64,000 bases of DNA, taken from assembly GCA_014650015.1 (NCBI GenBank), contig BMUD01000001.1:228197-292196 (forward strand). The letters run 5' to 3'. The notes under the pieces are model-generated. The model did not search any database. It was not told the DNA's origin and was given only the letters and a program-made list of their open reading frames with translations. Source of the DNA: Streptomyces griseoloalbus (lineage in GTDB: Bacteria > Actinomycetota > Actinomycetes > Streptomycetales > Streptomycetaceae). How positions within the stretch are numbered: the stretch's first letter is position 1; every line of letters starts with the position of its first letter. The position numbers and the translations under genes are program-made. Positions 53,374 to 61,104 of this stretch are shown here, piece after piece.

Positions 53374-54011
53374 CTCCGACCTTCCAGCACACGCACATCG
53401 GCGCCACGTTCCCGCAGCCATCGCTCCAGATCGGCCCCGCCGATCTCCTTCTGGCCATCCCGACCGATCATGTGGACAGGGCCGAAAACGGTGCCGGACA
53501 TTCCCGTGACGTCGGTCTTCTCGTCCACGGTGACTTTGAACGTGTTCTCCTGGACGACCGCTTCGGAAAGGTCCGATCCGCAGAAGTTGACGTCGATCAG
53601 TGAGGCACCCATGAGGCGGGTTCCCCGAAGTGAGGCGGCCGAGGCGTCGACCCCGTACAGCGATACCTTGACCAGGTCGGCGCCGTCGAGAACCGCCCCC
53701 CGGAACACCGCGTCATCAAGGTTGACACGCACCAACGACGCCCGTGTCAGGTCGGCTCCGGAGAAGTCGGCCCCTTCGGCGTCGGACCGGTAGAGATCCA
53801 CGCCGACGAGCCTGGCCCCGACCAACTTGGCATCGGTGAACCAGGACTCGTGAAAGACACCGCCGGAGAGATCCGCCCCACTCAGATCGAGACCGATCAC
53901 GTCGAGTCCACCTGTGCCACCCTGCGAAAGCCACTCCTCAAGGCGTGTTGCGGCTAGAGGGTTGGGCGGGGCCTTGGGGGGAATCCAGGGCTCACGGGTA
54001 CCAGATGACAT
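53370..54011 (-). CDS. Pentapeptide-repeat protein, probable cognate immunity protein
   Basis: 213 aa. After a 40-residue leader (MSSGTREPWIPPKAPPNPLA) comes a pentapeptide-repeat helix of about 120 residues (LDLSGADLSGGVF, GADFSGADLTRASLV, GASLIDVNFCGSDLSEAV), then a C-terminal tail ADLERWLRERGADVRVLEG. Such right-handed quadrilateral helices can mimic DNA (MfpA, Qnr). The ATG at 54011 lies 20 bp inside the toxin gene, the tight overlap typical of toxin-immunity pairs. The repeat core is duplicated 4.19 kb away. Confidence 0.82.
   Translation of the reverse strand: MSSGTREPWIPPKAPPNPLAATRLEEWLSQGGTGGLDVIGLDLSGADLSGGVFHESWFTDAKLVGARLVGVDLYRSDAEGADFSGADLTRASLVRVNLDDAVFRGAVLDGADLVKVSLYGVDASAASLRGTRLMGASLIDVNFCGSDLSEAVVQENTFKVTVDEKTDVTGMSGTVFGPVHMIGRDGQKEIGGADLERWLRERGADVRVLEGRR
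53437..53905. repeat. 469-bp duplicated block, copy 1 (intact pentapeptide gene)
   Basis: Matches 57627-58095 with only 3 differences (53469, 53513, 53900) and no gaps, by direct reading. It covers most of the pentapeptide-repeat core. Confidence 0.95.
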
Positions 54012-56139
54012 CGTCTTCCCAGCCATTCTTCCGGACGATGGACTTGATGTCGTCGATCGCCGCTTGGTTTGCGTTCCGCACATCAAGAATAACTATGCGC
54101 TGCCTCTGGGTGATTTGCTCCTCCAGCTTCTTGACCCAGCGGTCGTTCTTGGCAGGGTTGTATGCGCCCTTGAAGGGCTGGGACTTGTCACGCACGTTGT
54201 TGAAGGGGGGCCAGTCGGAGTGGACACCCTTGATGTCGTAATATCTGTCGGTGCTGGGTGAGTAGAACTCGCCGCGATCTGCCTCCGTGGGACGCTGGAT
54301 GTCGTCCGGAAGACGTCCCTGTTCCCGGAGATCCAGACCGACCCGGGCCTCGTCCTTGGAAGGCTCGGAGATACCGCCGTTCTTGTCGGGGTCTCGTTGG
54401 AGTTCGTCGAACTCGGACGGGCTTCGGCCTTCGACCCTTTCCAAGTGGTCCCAGTGATCCGCCCTTTCCTGCGGTGTGAGCTCTGGAAGGGGCTCATTCG
54501 CGCGCGCCGGGAGTGGTGCTTGCCCTGCTGAGGCGTCCGATGGTCCGTTGTCACTTGGTCCACCGTGCCTGGGAGCTTCGTGCCCCGATCCAGCTGGCAC
54601 GCCGCCATTTCCTCCGCCTGACGACTGAGAGGTCGCGGCCGAGTTGTGTTCAGAAGGCGTCGAGTGTGCGGGACCCTCGTGAGTGGCAGGAGTGTCTGCG
54701 GGGCTGTTGCCGCTCCTGTCCGACGACGCCATCGCGTCATCCCCCGCGCTGACGAGCACCGGCTCGTCATGCCTGAGGCTCCGCTCCAGCAACTCCCGGT
54801 CCGCCGCCGACAGTTCCACCTTCGCCGGGGCCGCCGTGCCGTCCGCGCGGACGACCGAGCCGTCGTCCAGGTTCAGCCGGGTGCCGTCCGGCCACTCCAC
54901 CACGTTGTCGCGGATGACCGGCATGTCGTCGGCGACCCGCACCACGCTGCCGTCGGGCTGGACGCGCCCCGTTCCGGCGAGGATGTCGTCGTAGGCGCCC
55001 GCGTGGACGCCCCGCAGGCCGGCGAACAGGTCGGTGACCTTGACCGTGCCGAACTTCGCGGCCTTGCCCAGGTACGTCATGGGATCGACGAGCCGGGCCG
55101 TCTTGCCGAGCGCGCCGACCGTGCGGGCCACCGCGCCGCCCTTCGCCGCCGCTCCGGCGCCTCCCGTGAAGACGGTCGTCAGGACGTTGAACGTGACCGC
55201 GCCGCCCGCCCGTGCGGGGTTCTCACCCCACTGGTCCCAGGCGACCAGCGCCTTGCCCACCTCCTTGACCGTGGTGCGGGAGTCGCGCAGGTAGGAGGGC
55301 AGTTTGTCCTCGGGCATCTGCCAGTACGCCACTCCGGCCACGGGTATCGCGGTGATGAGAACGCCGGTCGCGAGCTTGCCGAGTCCCTTCCAGGCCTCGC
55401 CCGCCGCGTCCCAGCCGTCGACGCCGACGAGGGTTCCGAGGCCCCGGATCGTGCCCCAGACCCCGTCGACGACGAAGCCCTTGCCGACCTCCAGCAGCTG
55501 GTGGCCCAGCCAGTCGAGCCCGTGCCGCTCCTTCTCCACGGTCTTGCCCCAGGGCAGTTCCTCGGACTGGTTCAGCAGGTCGGCGGTGAAGCCGTAGGTA
55601 CTGGTGCCGCGCTTCAGTAGGCGCTTCTGCGCACCGTCCTCGATGATCAGCGTCGAGCCGCCCACCAGCGCGGTGATCTTGTTGTGGCAGGTGATCTCCG
55701 CCTGCCAGAAGGCCGCCGTGGTGACGTTGACGTCGTGCACCAGGTCGTTGTTGAGCTGGACGTTGTCGTCGTCCTCGCGCCAGTCGTCGTCTCCCGCGAT
55801 CTGCTGCCGGAAGGTTTCCGCACGACGCTTGAGGCTCTTCAGCCGGGCCACGAGCGGCTGGATCTCCGTCTCGTACGAGCCGAGGGCCGCCGCCACCTGC
55901 TCCAGATCGTCGGCGAACTCGTCGGCCTTGGCCGCCACCGGCGCCGTCGTGGCGAACAGCTGCTCCGCCTCCGGCGCGGTGTAGCACGCCGACAGCCCCT
56001 GGAACCGGGTGTGCACGTCCGATCCCGACTGGCGGAAGACGAGCGCCTCCGCCGCCAGGAGCATGGAGTCGATGCCCAGTTGCTCCAGGTCGCCGGTGAA
56101 CTGCGGAATGTTCTGCGGATCGATGAGGTCCGCGCTCAC
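53992..56139 (-). CDS. Type VII-secreted polymorphic toxin with C-terminal nuclease-like domain
   Basis: 715 aa. Residues 1-170 form a helical region like T7SS toxin N-termini. Residues 210-380 are a conserved hydrophobic/glycine-rich middle. Residues 395-435 hold short GDGSVVR-type repeats, and 470-555 are a Ser/Gly/Pro/Asp-rich linker. The toxin domain, about 556-715, has E598 and DRYYDIKG (Asp635, Lys637), resembling a PD-(D/E)XK nuclease core of CdiA-type toxins. No signal peptide is present, fitting ESX export. The ATG overlaps the DUF6507 stop. The C-terminal third has lower GC3 than the rest. Target (DNA or RNA) not proven. Confidence 0.8.
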   Translation of the reverse strand: MSADLIDPQNIPQFTGDLEQLGIDSMLLAAEALVFRQSGSDVHTRFQGLSACYTAPEAEQLFATTAPVAAKADEFADDLEQVAAALGSYETEIQPLVARLKSLKRRAETFRQQIAGDDDWREDDDNVQLNNDLVHDVNVTTAAFWQAEITCHNKITALVGGSTLIIEDGAQKRLLKRGTSTYGFTADLLNQSEELPWGKTVEKERHGLDWLGHQLLEVGKGFVVDGVWGTIRGLGTLVGVDGWDAAGEAWKGLGKLATGVLITAIPVAGVAYWQMPEDKLPSYLRDSRTTVKEVGKALVAWDQWGENPARAGGAVTFNVLTTVFTGGAGAAAKGGAVARTVGALGKTARLVDPMTYLGKAAKFGTVKVTDLFAGLRGVHAGAYDDILAGTGRVQPDGSVVRVADDMPVIRDNVVEWPDGTRLNLDDGSVVRADGTAAPAKVELSAADRELLERSLRHDEPVLVSAGDDAMASSDRSGNSPADTPATHEGPAHSTPSEHNSAATSQSSGGGNGGVPAGSGHEAPRHGGPSDNGPSDASAGQAPLPARANEPLPELTPQERADHWDHLERVEGRSPSEFDELQRDPDKNGGISEPSKDEARVGLDLREQGRLPDDIQRPTEADRGEFYSPSTDRYYDIKGVHSDWPPFNNVRDKSQPFKGAYNPAKNDRWVKKLEEQITQRQRIVILDVRNANQAAIDDIKSIVRKNGWEDDVIWYP

Positions 56140-56522
56140 TGGCCCCCCTGCCCGCCCGCCCCCGGCAGGTCGATCTTCGGTTCCTTCAGTGCGTTCGCCT
56201 GGGCCTGCGCGGCCATGTCCAGGTCACCCTTGACGTACGCGTTGGTCGCGGTGGCCGCCCCGTCGAGTGAGTTCGACGTGCGCACCGCGACGTACATCAG
56301 CTTCTCCTGGTAGGCGGTGAAGAACTCGCCCAGTGCCGCCGCGACCGGCCCCTGGACCCCGCTCTTCTCCACGCCGCCCTGCTGGATCGTGCCGGCGGAC
56401 TTCGCCGCGCTCGGCATGGTCTCCTGAAGGGCCTTCCCGGTGTCCGAGAGGCCCTCGGCCGCCTTCGCCGTCTGTGTGAGCACGTGCTGCACGCCCGACG
56501 GCGAGATGTCCCACCCCGTCAT
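56136..56522 (-). CDS. DUF6507 protein, WXG100-like partner of the toxin
   Basis: 128 aa, mostly helical: WDISPSGVQHVLTQTAKAAEGLSDTGKALQE. A short Gly/Pro tail follows. The family accompanies ESX toxins in Streptomyces, and its size and helices fit a small partner that helps present the toxin to the secretion machine (inference). Its stop overlaps the toxin start (ATGA). Confidence 0.75.
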   Translation of the reverse strand: MTGWDISPSGVQHVLTQTAKAAEGLSDTGKALQETMPSAAKSAGTIQQGGVEKSGVQGPVAAALGEFFTAYQEKLMYVAVRTSNSLDGAATATNAYVKGDLDMAAQAQANALKEPKIDLPGAGGQGGQ

Positions 56523-56570
56523 TGGAATCCCCGTACTCCCGTGTGCCGTCGTCCCGCCGACGCGCCCGCG

Positions 56571-56882
56571 TCAGCCGATGTTGTCGACCGCCGCCCGCGC
56601 CTTCGCCAGCGTCGACTGGGCCGTCCCGTCGTTGTCCTCGAGAGTCGTGCGCACCAGTTGGATGATGCTGCGCACCTCGTTGGCCGCGCGGTTCCAGCGC
56701 AGTTCCTTGCCGTGGTACTCCTCGGAAACCCCGTCGGCCTGGAAGTCGGCCATGGCGGCCTTCACGGCCTTGTCGCGGTCGGCCAGCACGCGCTCCAACT
56801 GCCCGACGATTCCCTGCAAGCCGCCCTGCACCTCGCTCGACGCGCCGGTGTCGTAGGAGCGGCGGTCCAGATTCTGGCCCAT
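56571..56882 (-). CDS. ESAT-6-like (WXG100 superfamily) protein
   Basis: 103 aa. Helix-turn-helix hairpin: long helices around LQGIVGQLERVLADRDKAVKAAMADF and WNRAANEVRSIIQLVRTTL, with a turn near VSEEYHGKELRW. This matches proteins annotated as pore-forming ESAT-6 family. The start MGQNLDRRS at 56882 is preferred to MTMG six bases upstream. It lies 48 bp from DUF6507 and 42 bp from the next WXG100 gene. Confidence 0.78.
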   Translation of the reverse strand: MGQNLDRRSYDTGASSEVQGGLQGIVGQLERVLADRDKAVKAAMADFQADGVSEEYHGKELRWNRAANEVRSIIQLVRTTLEDNDGTAQSTLAKARAAVDNIG

Positions 56883-56924
56883 CGTCAAAACCCCCTGTGG
56901 TTGTCGGCCCCTGTCCCGATGGGT

Positions 56925-57266
56925 CTAGCGCGCGCCGAAGCGGGCCGCGTCGAAGTTGGCCGCGCCCATGTTCTTCTGGGCGTTGTCGTGCTGTTCGGTC
57001 TCACCGGTGGTGAACGCGGTGTCCATACTGCCCTGGCCCTCGAGGATCGCGCCGAGCGACTCGTTCAGCGCGGCGGTGATCTCGTCCGCACGCGTCTTGA
57101 AGGAGTCGAAGGCGACCTTGCCGGAGCCGTTGAACTTCCCCTCCAGCGGCTCGGCCGCCTGGATGAGCATGCGGATCAGCGTGCCCAGGTCGGTGCTCGA
57201 ACCGACCGTGTTCTTCCCCAGATCCGACAGGGTCGTCGACCCCATGTCGAACTTCACGTGTGTCAC
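56925..57266 (-). CDS. WXG100-family protein
   Basis: 113 aa from a GTG at 57266. Two helices are joined near KFNGSGKVAFDSFK, where the WXG turn is degenerate (FNG). C-terminal region NMGAANFDAARF. First gene of the type VII operon and probably the heterodimer partner of the next protein. Its promoter must lie in the recombination scar just upstream, between 57,267 and 57,630, if the genes are not read through from further up. Confidence 0.78.
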   Translation of the reverse strand: MTHVKFDMGSTTLSDLGKNTVGSSTDLGTLIRMLIQAAEPLEGKFNGSGKVAFDSFKTRADEITAALNESLGAILEGQGSMDTAFTTGETEQHDNAQKNMGAANFDAARFGAR

Positions 57267-57408
57267 CCCCGTGCGTCACCTACGCATCACAGAACTGTTC
57301 GAACATGCTGTCGCACAACGCGTCGCGGGAGCAACGCCGTTGATCGCGGTGTGACCGGATCTGGACACGCCGGGGACACGACCGACGCCCATACACGTCG
57401 GACAAGGA

Positions 57409-57625
57409 CTCGCCGAGACGGCGGCACGGTGCGCGGGAACGCATCGCGAACGCGCTCGCCGGACTCGGCCCCTACGCCGAGGACCACGGTGTGAAGCTGG
57501 CCATCGAGCCGCTCCACCCCATGTTCGCCTCCGACCGGTGCGTGGTCTCGACGCTCGCCCAGGCCCTGGACCTCGCGGAACGCTTCCCCGCCCACCAGGT
57601 CGGCGTCACCGTCGACACGTACCAC
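57409..57625 (+). pseudogene. Rearranged fragment of a sugar isomerase gene
   Basis: 57435-57625 matches 43437-43627 of the intact isomerase gene with no gaps and about 20 differences, mostly at third codon positions (about 90%). Just before it, 57409-57425 matches 43877-43893, which is the far 3' end of the same gene. The order is thus scrambled. The differences show it came from a diverged homologue, not a recent copy of the intact gene. It ends abruptly at the duplicated pentapeptide block. Confidence 0.85.
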
Positions 57626-57626
57626 A

Positions 57627-58095
57627 CCGCCGATCTCCTTCTGGCCATCCCGACCGATGATGTGGACAGGGCCGAAAACGGTGCCGGACATTCCCGTGAC
57701 GTTGGTCTTCTCGTCCACGGTGACTTTGAACGTGTTCTCCTGGACGACCGCTTCGGAAAGGTCCGATCCGCAGAAGTTGACGTCGATCAGTGAGGCACCC
57801 ATGAGGCGGGTTCCCCGAAGTGAGGCGGCCGAGGCGTCGACCCCGTACAGCGATACCTTGACCAGGTCGGCGCCGTCGAGAACCGCCCCCCGGAACACCG
57901 CGTCATCAAGGTTGACACGCACCAACGACGCCCGTGTCAGGTCGGCTCCGGAGAAGTCGGCCCCTTCGGCGTCGGACCGGTAGAGATCCACGCCGACGAG
58001 CCTGGCCCCGACCAACTTGGCATCGGTGAACCAGGACTCGTGAAAGACACCGCCGGAGAGATCCGCCCCACTCAGATCGAGACCGATCATGTCGA
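57627..58095. repeat. 469-bp duplicated block, copy 2
   Basis: Partner of 53437-53905, same orientation, offset 4,190 bp, 466 of 469 bases identical. The left junction lies exactly at the end of the isomerase fragment. Confidence 0.95.
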
Positions 58096-58285
58096 TCCCG
58101 CTCTGCCTTTCCTGTGACCCTTCTGGAAGACACGTCGCGGCCTGAACGGCCGATGTCCTTGCGGCACTTCTACGTGTGGTCATCAAGACGCCACCTTCTC
58201 GTCGGCCGACCGTCCTCGTCCTGCTGGCACCTCTCACGGGGTGCGGGTCCCGTCGTCGGCCGGGCCTGCCTGTTGCTCGGTCTCC

Positions 58286-58825
58286 TCAGTTGAGTGTCAG
58301 TCCGCCATCGCTCGGTGAGGCGCCGGTGCACCTCATCGAGTCGGTGATCGGGGTGTGAGAATCACATGCGTGTACTGATTCCGGGAATTGCATCACGGGA
58401 ACGTTCGGAAGCCCCGGAATCCTCGACTCTGCGGCGTCGATCACGTAGGCGGGGCTGTCGTCCTCTGGTTGCAGGACCCGTGCCAGCGTGAAGGAGCCGT
58501 CCGGCAGGGCTGCGCGGCGGACCCACGGGAACCTGCCGTCCCAGGACGTGAAAACCGGTGCAGAGAGGCGCTGGGCCACCGACGAGGCCAGCTCCGCCTC
58601 TGTCGGCCGAAGCTCGACCTCGTTGGCTGCGTAGATGCTGAAGGACCAGTCCAAGTCGCCCTGCAGGCGCTCGTACTCGCACGTGACGACAGCATCCCAG
58701 TTCCGGTCCTCCCACTCCGAATCTGCCGATACGTCTGTCTGTTCCAGTGCGACACGGAACACCTCGGCGAGAATCACGGGCAGGCGTGTTGGTGCGTCAC
58801 TGTCGCGAACCGTCAAGTGGTACAT
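58286..58825 (-). CDS. Hypothetical protein of immunity-like size
   Basis: 179 aa, MYHLTVRDSDAPTRLPVILAEVF. No known domain, signal or membrane segment. Acidic, with central WSFSIYAANEVELRPTEAELA. The base composition is lower in G/C at third positions than in the core genes. Its start overlaps the end of the 68-aa gene by 13 bp. Being small, acidic and next to toxin/immunity genes, it may be an orphan immunity protein, but the family is not recognised. Confidence 0.6.
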   Translation of the reverse strand: MYHLTVRDSDAPTRLPVILAEVFRVALEQTDVSADSEWEDRNWDAVVTCEYERLQGDLDWSFSIYAANEVELRPTEAELASSVAQRLSAPVFTSWDGRFPWVRRAALPDGSFTLARVLQPEDDSPAYVIDAAESRIPGLPNVPVMQFPESVHACDSHTPITDSMRCTGASPSDGGLTLN

Positions 58826-59019
58826 CGCGAGATGTGCTTCCGGTAGACGGTCAGCGCCTCTTGTGCAGCCTCTGGGTTCTCCCGAATACGAGGCGCTCCA
58901 CTGAACATGGTCTGTAGCTTACTCATGTCTCCCTGGGTGCCCATGATGTGCTTGAGAGCCGTGTACTCGGCACGGTCTATTTGAACGAATCCAGGTGCTG
59001 GCCGAAAATGCTCGGTCAT
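58813..59019 (-). CDS. Hypothetical protein, 68 aa
   Basis: MTEHFRPAPGFVQIDRAEYTALKHIMG, then SKLQTMFSGAPRIRENPEAAQEAL. Mostly helical, no known family. The ATG overlaps a TGA of another frame (ATGA). Relaxed third-position composition, as in its neighbour. Probably part of the same small orphan module. Confidence 0.5.
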   Translation of the reverse strand: MTEHFRPAPGFVQIDRAEYTALKHIMGTQGDMSKLQTMFSGAPRIRENPEAAQEALTVYRKHISRCTT

Positions 59020-59137
59020 GGGGTCCGATGGCGTACCGCCTGCCGTTTACGACACAGCGTTGTGTATCTGCCTCGAAGTGTGCTCCGCCGACGACGATGT
59101 CCGCAATGTCCCAGCGAATCAACGGTCTTGTCCCCGG
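58919..59137 (-). pseudogene. Possible remnant of a toxin C-terminus
   Basis: An open frame reads PLIRWDIADIVVGGAHFEA, then CVVNGRRYAIGPHDRAF, before it runs into the 68-aa gene in another frame. The hydrophobic pattern and moderate GC3 look like real coding sequence. No start or upstream partner is visible. Placed before two small genes, it would fit the tail of an orphan toxin cassette. Weak evidence. Confidence 0.3.
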
Positions 59138-59399
59138 AAGGATCAGTGTTCTCCAACGCCGTCCTGAGCGGTTGGGGTGCGGCGCACGCAGCGCGGGCCC
59201 GGTACGGGGCGCAGTCCGTACGGGCCCGGCGCGGGGCGCAAGCTGTGCGGTGCCGGATCGGACGCCGACGTTCGCCGGCACCGCACGCTGCTTCCCCCTG
59301 TTTCCCCGCAGTGCACGGCCCCCACCGTGCACACGCACCAGCATGCGGCAGCCGAAAGCTTGAATCCTTGACGGTCCGTGCAGGGATCTTGTCGATTCC

Positions 59400-59460
59400 C
59401 GCAGGACGGAACAGGGACGGAACGGGCAGGGACAGGGACGGAACAGGGACGGAACCTGTA
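59400..59460. repeat. Short tandem repeat of about 11-bp units
   Basis: Five to six imperfect acggaacaggg-type units, in a gene-free stretch (59,140-59,490) between the orphan module and the AraC gene. The rest of this stretch is GC-rich, with repeated cgcggggcgcaag-like words. No gene is supported there. Confidence 0.75.
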
Positions 59461-59490
59461 CGGAGCCGGGCGGAACAACGGAACTCGGAC

Positions 59491-60462
59491 CTACCGGTTC
59501 CCGTGGTGATGGCGGTGGTCCGTCGGTGTCACCCCGTACACCCGGCGGAAGACCCGGCTGAAGGTGGCCGGGTCGGTGAAGCCCCACCGCGCGGCGATGG
59601 ACTGGACGGAGCGGCCCCGCAGCCGGGGGTCGGCCAGGTCACGACGGCAGCGCTCCAGGCGGCGGTGACGGATCCAGGCCGCCGGGGCCTCGCCCTCCGC
59701 CGCGAACAGCTGGTGCAGATGGCGCACCGAGATGCCGTGCGCGGCCGCGACGGTGGCCGGGGAGAGGGACGGATCGCCCAGGTTCCGGTCGATGAGGTCC
59801 CGGATCCGGGTGTACAGGGCGCGCCGGCGTAACTCCGGGGGCAGCGCGTCCTCCGAGTCCACGCAGCCGCCGAGCACGGCGGCGAGCAGGTCCGTGGTCA
59901 CCGAGGCCAGCGTCGGCACGTCGGCCTCCGTGAACTCGTCGGCCCGCCGGGCGACGTCGGCCAGCCAGCGGTACAGCGTGCCGCCCATGCCCCGGTCCAC
60001 CGGAACCGGCACGGCCAGCAGCCGCCGGACCGTGCGGGGCGGCAGCGGCAGCCGGGCCCGGGGCAGGCTGACGACCACCGTCGTGGACCGTTCCGACGTC
60101 GCGTTGATCCGGACGTCGTAGGGAAGGCTGGTGTCGGCCATGATGAGGTGCCCCGCCCGGAACACCGCCTCGGTGCCGTCCTGCGCCAGCCCGCCGTCGC
60201 CGACGAGCTGGCAGTTGAGCTGAATGACCTCGGGGTCGAAACGCCGGATGGTCCGCGGTGTGCGCGCGGTGTCCAGGTGCGGCAGACTCAGCTCGGCGAT
60301 CTGCAGATCCCCGAGCGGCAGGACCCGCATCGTGGCGTCGAAGTCGTCGCTGCGCTCACTGCGCATCAGGTTGGGCACATGCGTGCGCGTGGCCACGTCC
60401 TGCCACAGATCCCACCGTTCGGCGGGCGGTACCACCTCGGTCCGGAACTCCTGCACCAGCAT
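59491..60462 (-). CDS. AraC-family transcriptional regulator
   Basis: 323 aa. The N-terminal effector/cupin-like domain is of the AraC_binding_2 kind (VVPPAERWDLWQDVATRTHV). C-terminal paired helix-turn-helix motifs are LSPATVAAAHGISVRHLHQLF and RSVQSIAARWGFTDPATFSRVFRRVYGVTP. The ATG at 60462 (MLVQEFRTEV) is chosen over an upstream extension. It is separated from the ribose operon by a perfect hairpin, so it is probably a separate transcription unit and not the ribose regulator. Target unknown. Confidence 0.85.
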   Translation of the reverse strand: MLVQEFRTEVVPPAERWDLWQDVATRTHVPNLMRSERSDDFDATMRVLPLGDLQIAELSLPHLDTARTPRTIRRFDPEVIQLNCQLVGDGGLAQDGTEAVFRAGHLIMADTSLPYDVRINATSERSTTVVVSLPRARLPLPPRTVRRLLAVPVPVDRGMGGTLYRWLADVARRADEFTEADVPTLASVTTDLLAAVLGGCVDSEDALPPELRRRALYTRIRDLIDRNLGDPSLSPATVAAAHGISVRHLHQLFAAEGEAPAAWIRHRRLERCRRDLADPRLRGRSVQSIAARWGFTDPATFSRVFRRVYGVTPTDHRHHHGNR

Positions 60463-60648
60463 CGCCCCACGCCCCCAACGCGTACCGGACGGCCGCATCC
60501 TGCCCGGGAGGACATCGTAGGGAACCGGCGCCGGAAAAATCCCGGAGAGACCGTGCAACCCTCCCCGCACCTCGCGGGTCGTACTCGGTGTCAGGACTTC
60601 TGGGAGGGGACCCGGGGGGGACTTGAGGGGTTCTGACGGGGAGGGGCC

Positions 60649-60680
60649 GAAGGGGCCCGGTCGACGGACCGGGCCCCTTC
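60649..60680. terminator. Perfect terminator hairpin after the ribose operon
   Basis: 14-bp perfect stem (60649-60662 with 60667-60680) and a gacg tetraloop, core gggcccgg/ccgggccc. It is 35 bp downstream of the rbsD stop on the minus strand. It is followed by few T residues, as usual in Streptomyces. Confidence 0.85.
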
Positions 60681-60714
60681 GAAAACTTCCTCGCAGTCCG
60701 TACGGCCGGTCGCC

Positions 60715-61104
60715 TCAGAAGAACACTCCGCAGCGCAGCAGCACATTCGCGTACGGGCGTGCCTCGCCGGTGCGGACGACGAGCCGCGCGCCGGCGCTCA
60801 GCTCCTTGAGCCGCTCGTGCGGGACCAGGCGCAGGCCGGGGAAGTGGCCGGCCAGCAGCCCGGCCGCCGCCGGATTGGCCTCCCGCACCTCGGTCGCCGC
60901 CGTCGCGCCCTCGACCACCAGCTCCGCCAGCAGCCCCTCGACCACCTCGGCGAAGGACGGCACCCCGGCCCGGAAGGCCAGGTCCACCACGCGCGGCCCG
61001 TCGGGTATCGGCATCCCGGCGTCGCACACCAGCACCCCGTCCCCGTGCCCGAGTTCGGCCAGCGCGCCGGCGAGATGCCGGTTGAGAATCCCGTGCTTCT
61101 TCAC
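60715..61104 (-). CDS. rbsD: D-ribose pyranase
   Basis: 129 aa. Interconverts beta-pyranose and beta-furanose forms of ribose so that ribokinase can use it. Begins MKKHGILNRHLAGALAELGHGD with the catalytic His of NRHLA, then VCDAGMPIP and the C-terminal YANVLLRCGVFF, all family hallmarks. The GTG overlaps the rbsK stop by 4 bp. Last gene of the operon. Confidence 0.92.
   Translation of the reverse strand: MKKHGILNRHLAGALAELGHGDGVLVCDAGMPIPDGPRVVDLAFRAGVPSFAEVVEGLLAELVVEGATAATEVREANPAAAGLLAGHFPGLRLVPHERLKELSAGARLVVRTGEARPYANVLLRCGVFF

Larger units (their letters stand above)
57287..58183 (-). pseudogene. Chimeric second copy of the pentapeptide-repeat gene
   Basis: An open frame of 299 codons from an ATG at 58183. 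Its first about 30 residues (MTTRRSAARTSAVQAATCLPEG) are unrelated to copy 1. Then the repeat core is nearly identical to the intact gene (changes D to N, M to I, V to M). After GQKEIGG the native tail is lost, and the frame runs antisense through the isomerase fragment to 57287. It may be an inactive remnant or a translated chimera, and the conserved repeat helix is complete. It could also be a spare immunity allele. Confidence 0.7.

Noticed and set aside
59140-59490. Overlapping open frames in both directions between the orphan module and the AraC gene
   Set aside because: Compositional frames over repeats, with no start signals or protein-like patterns.
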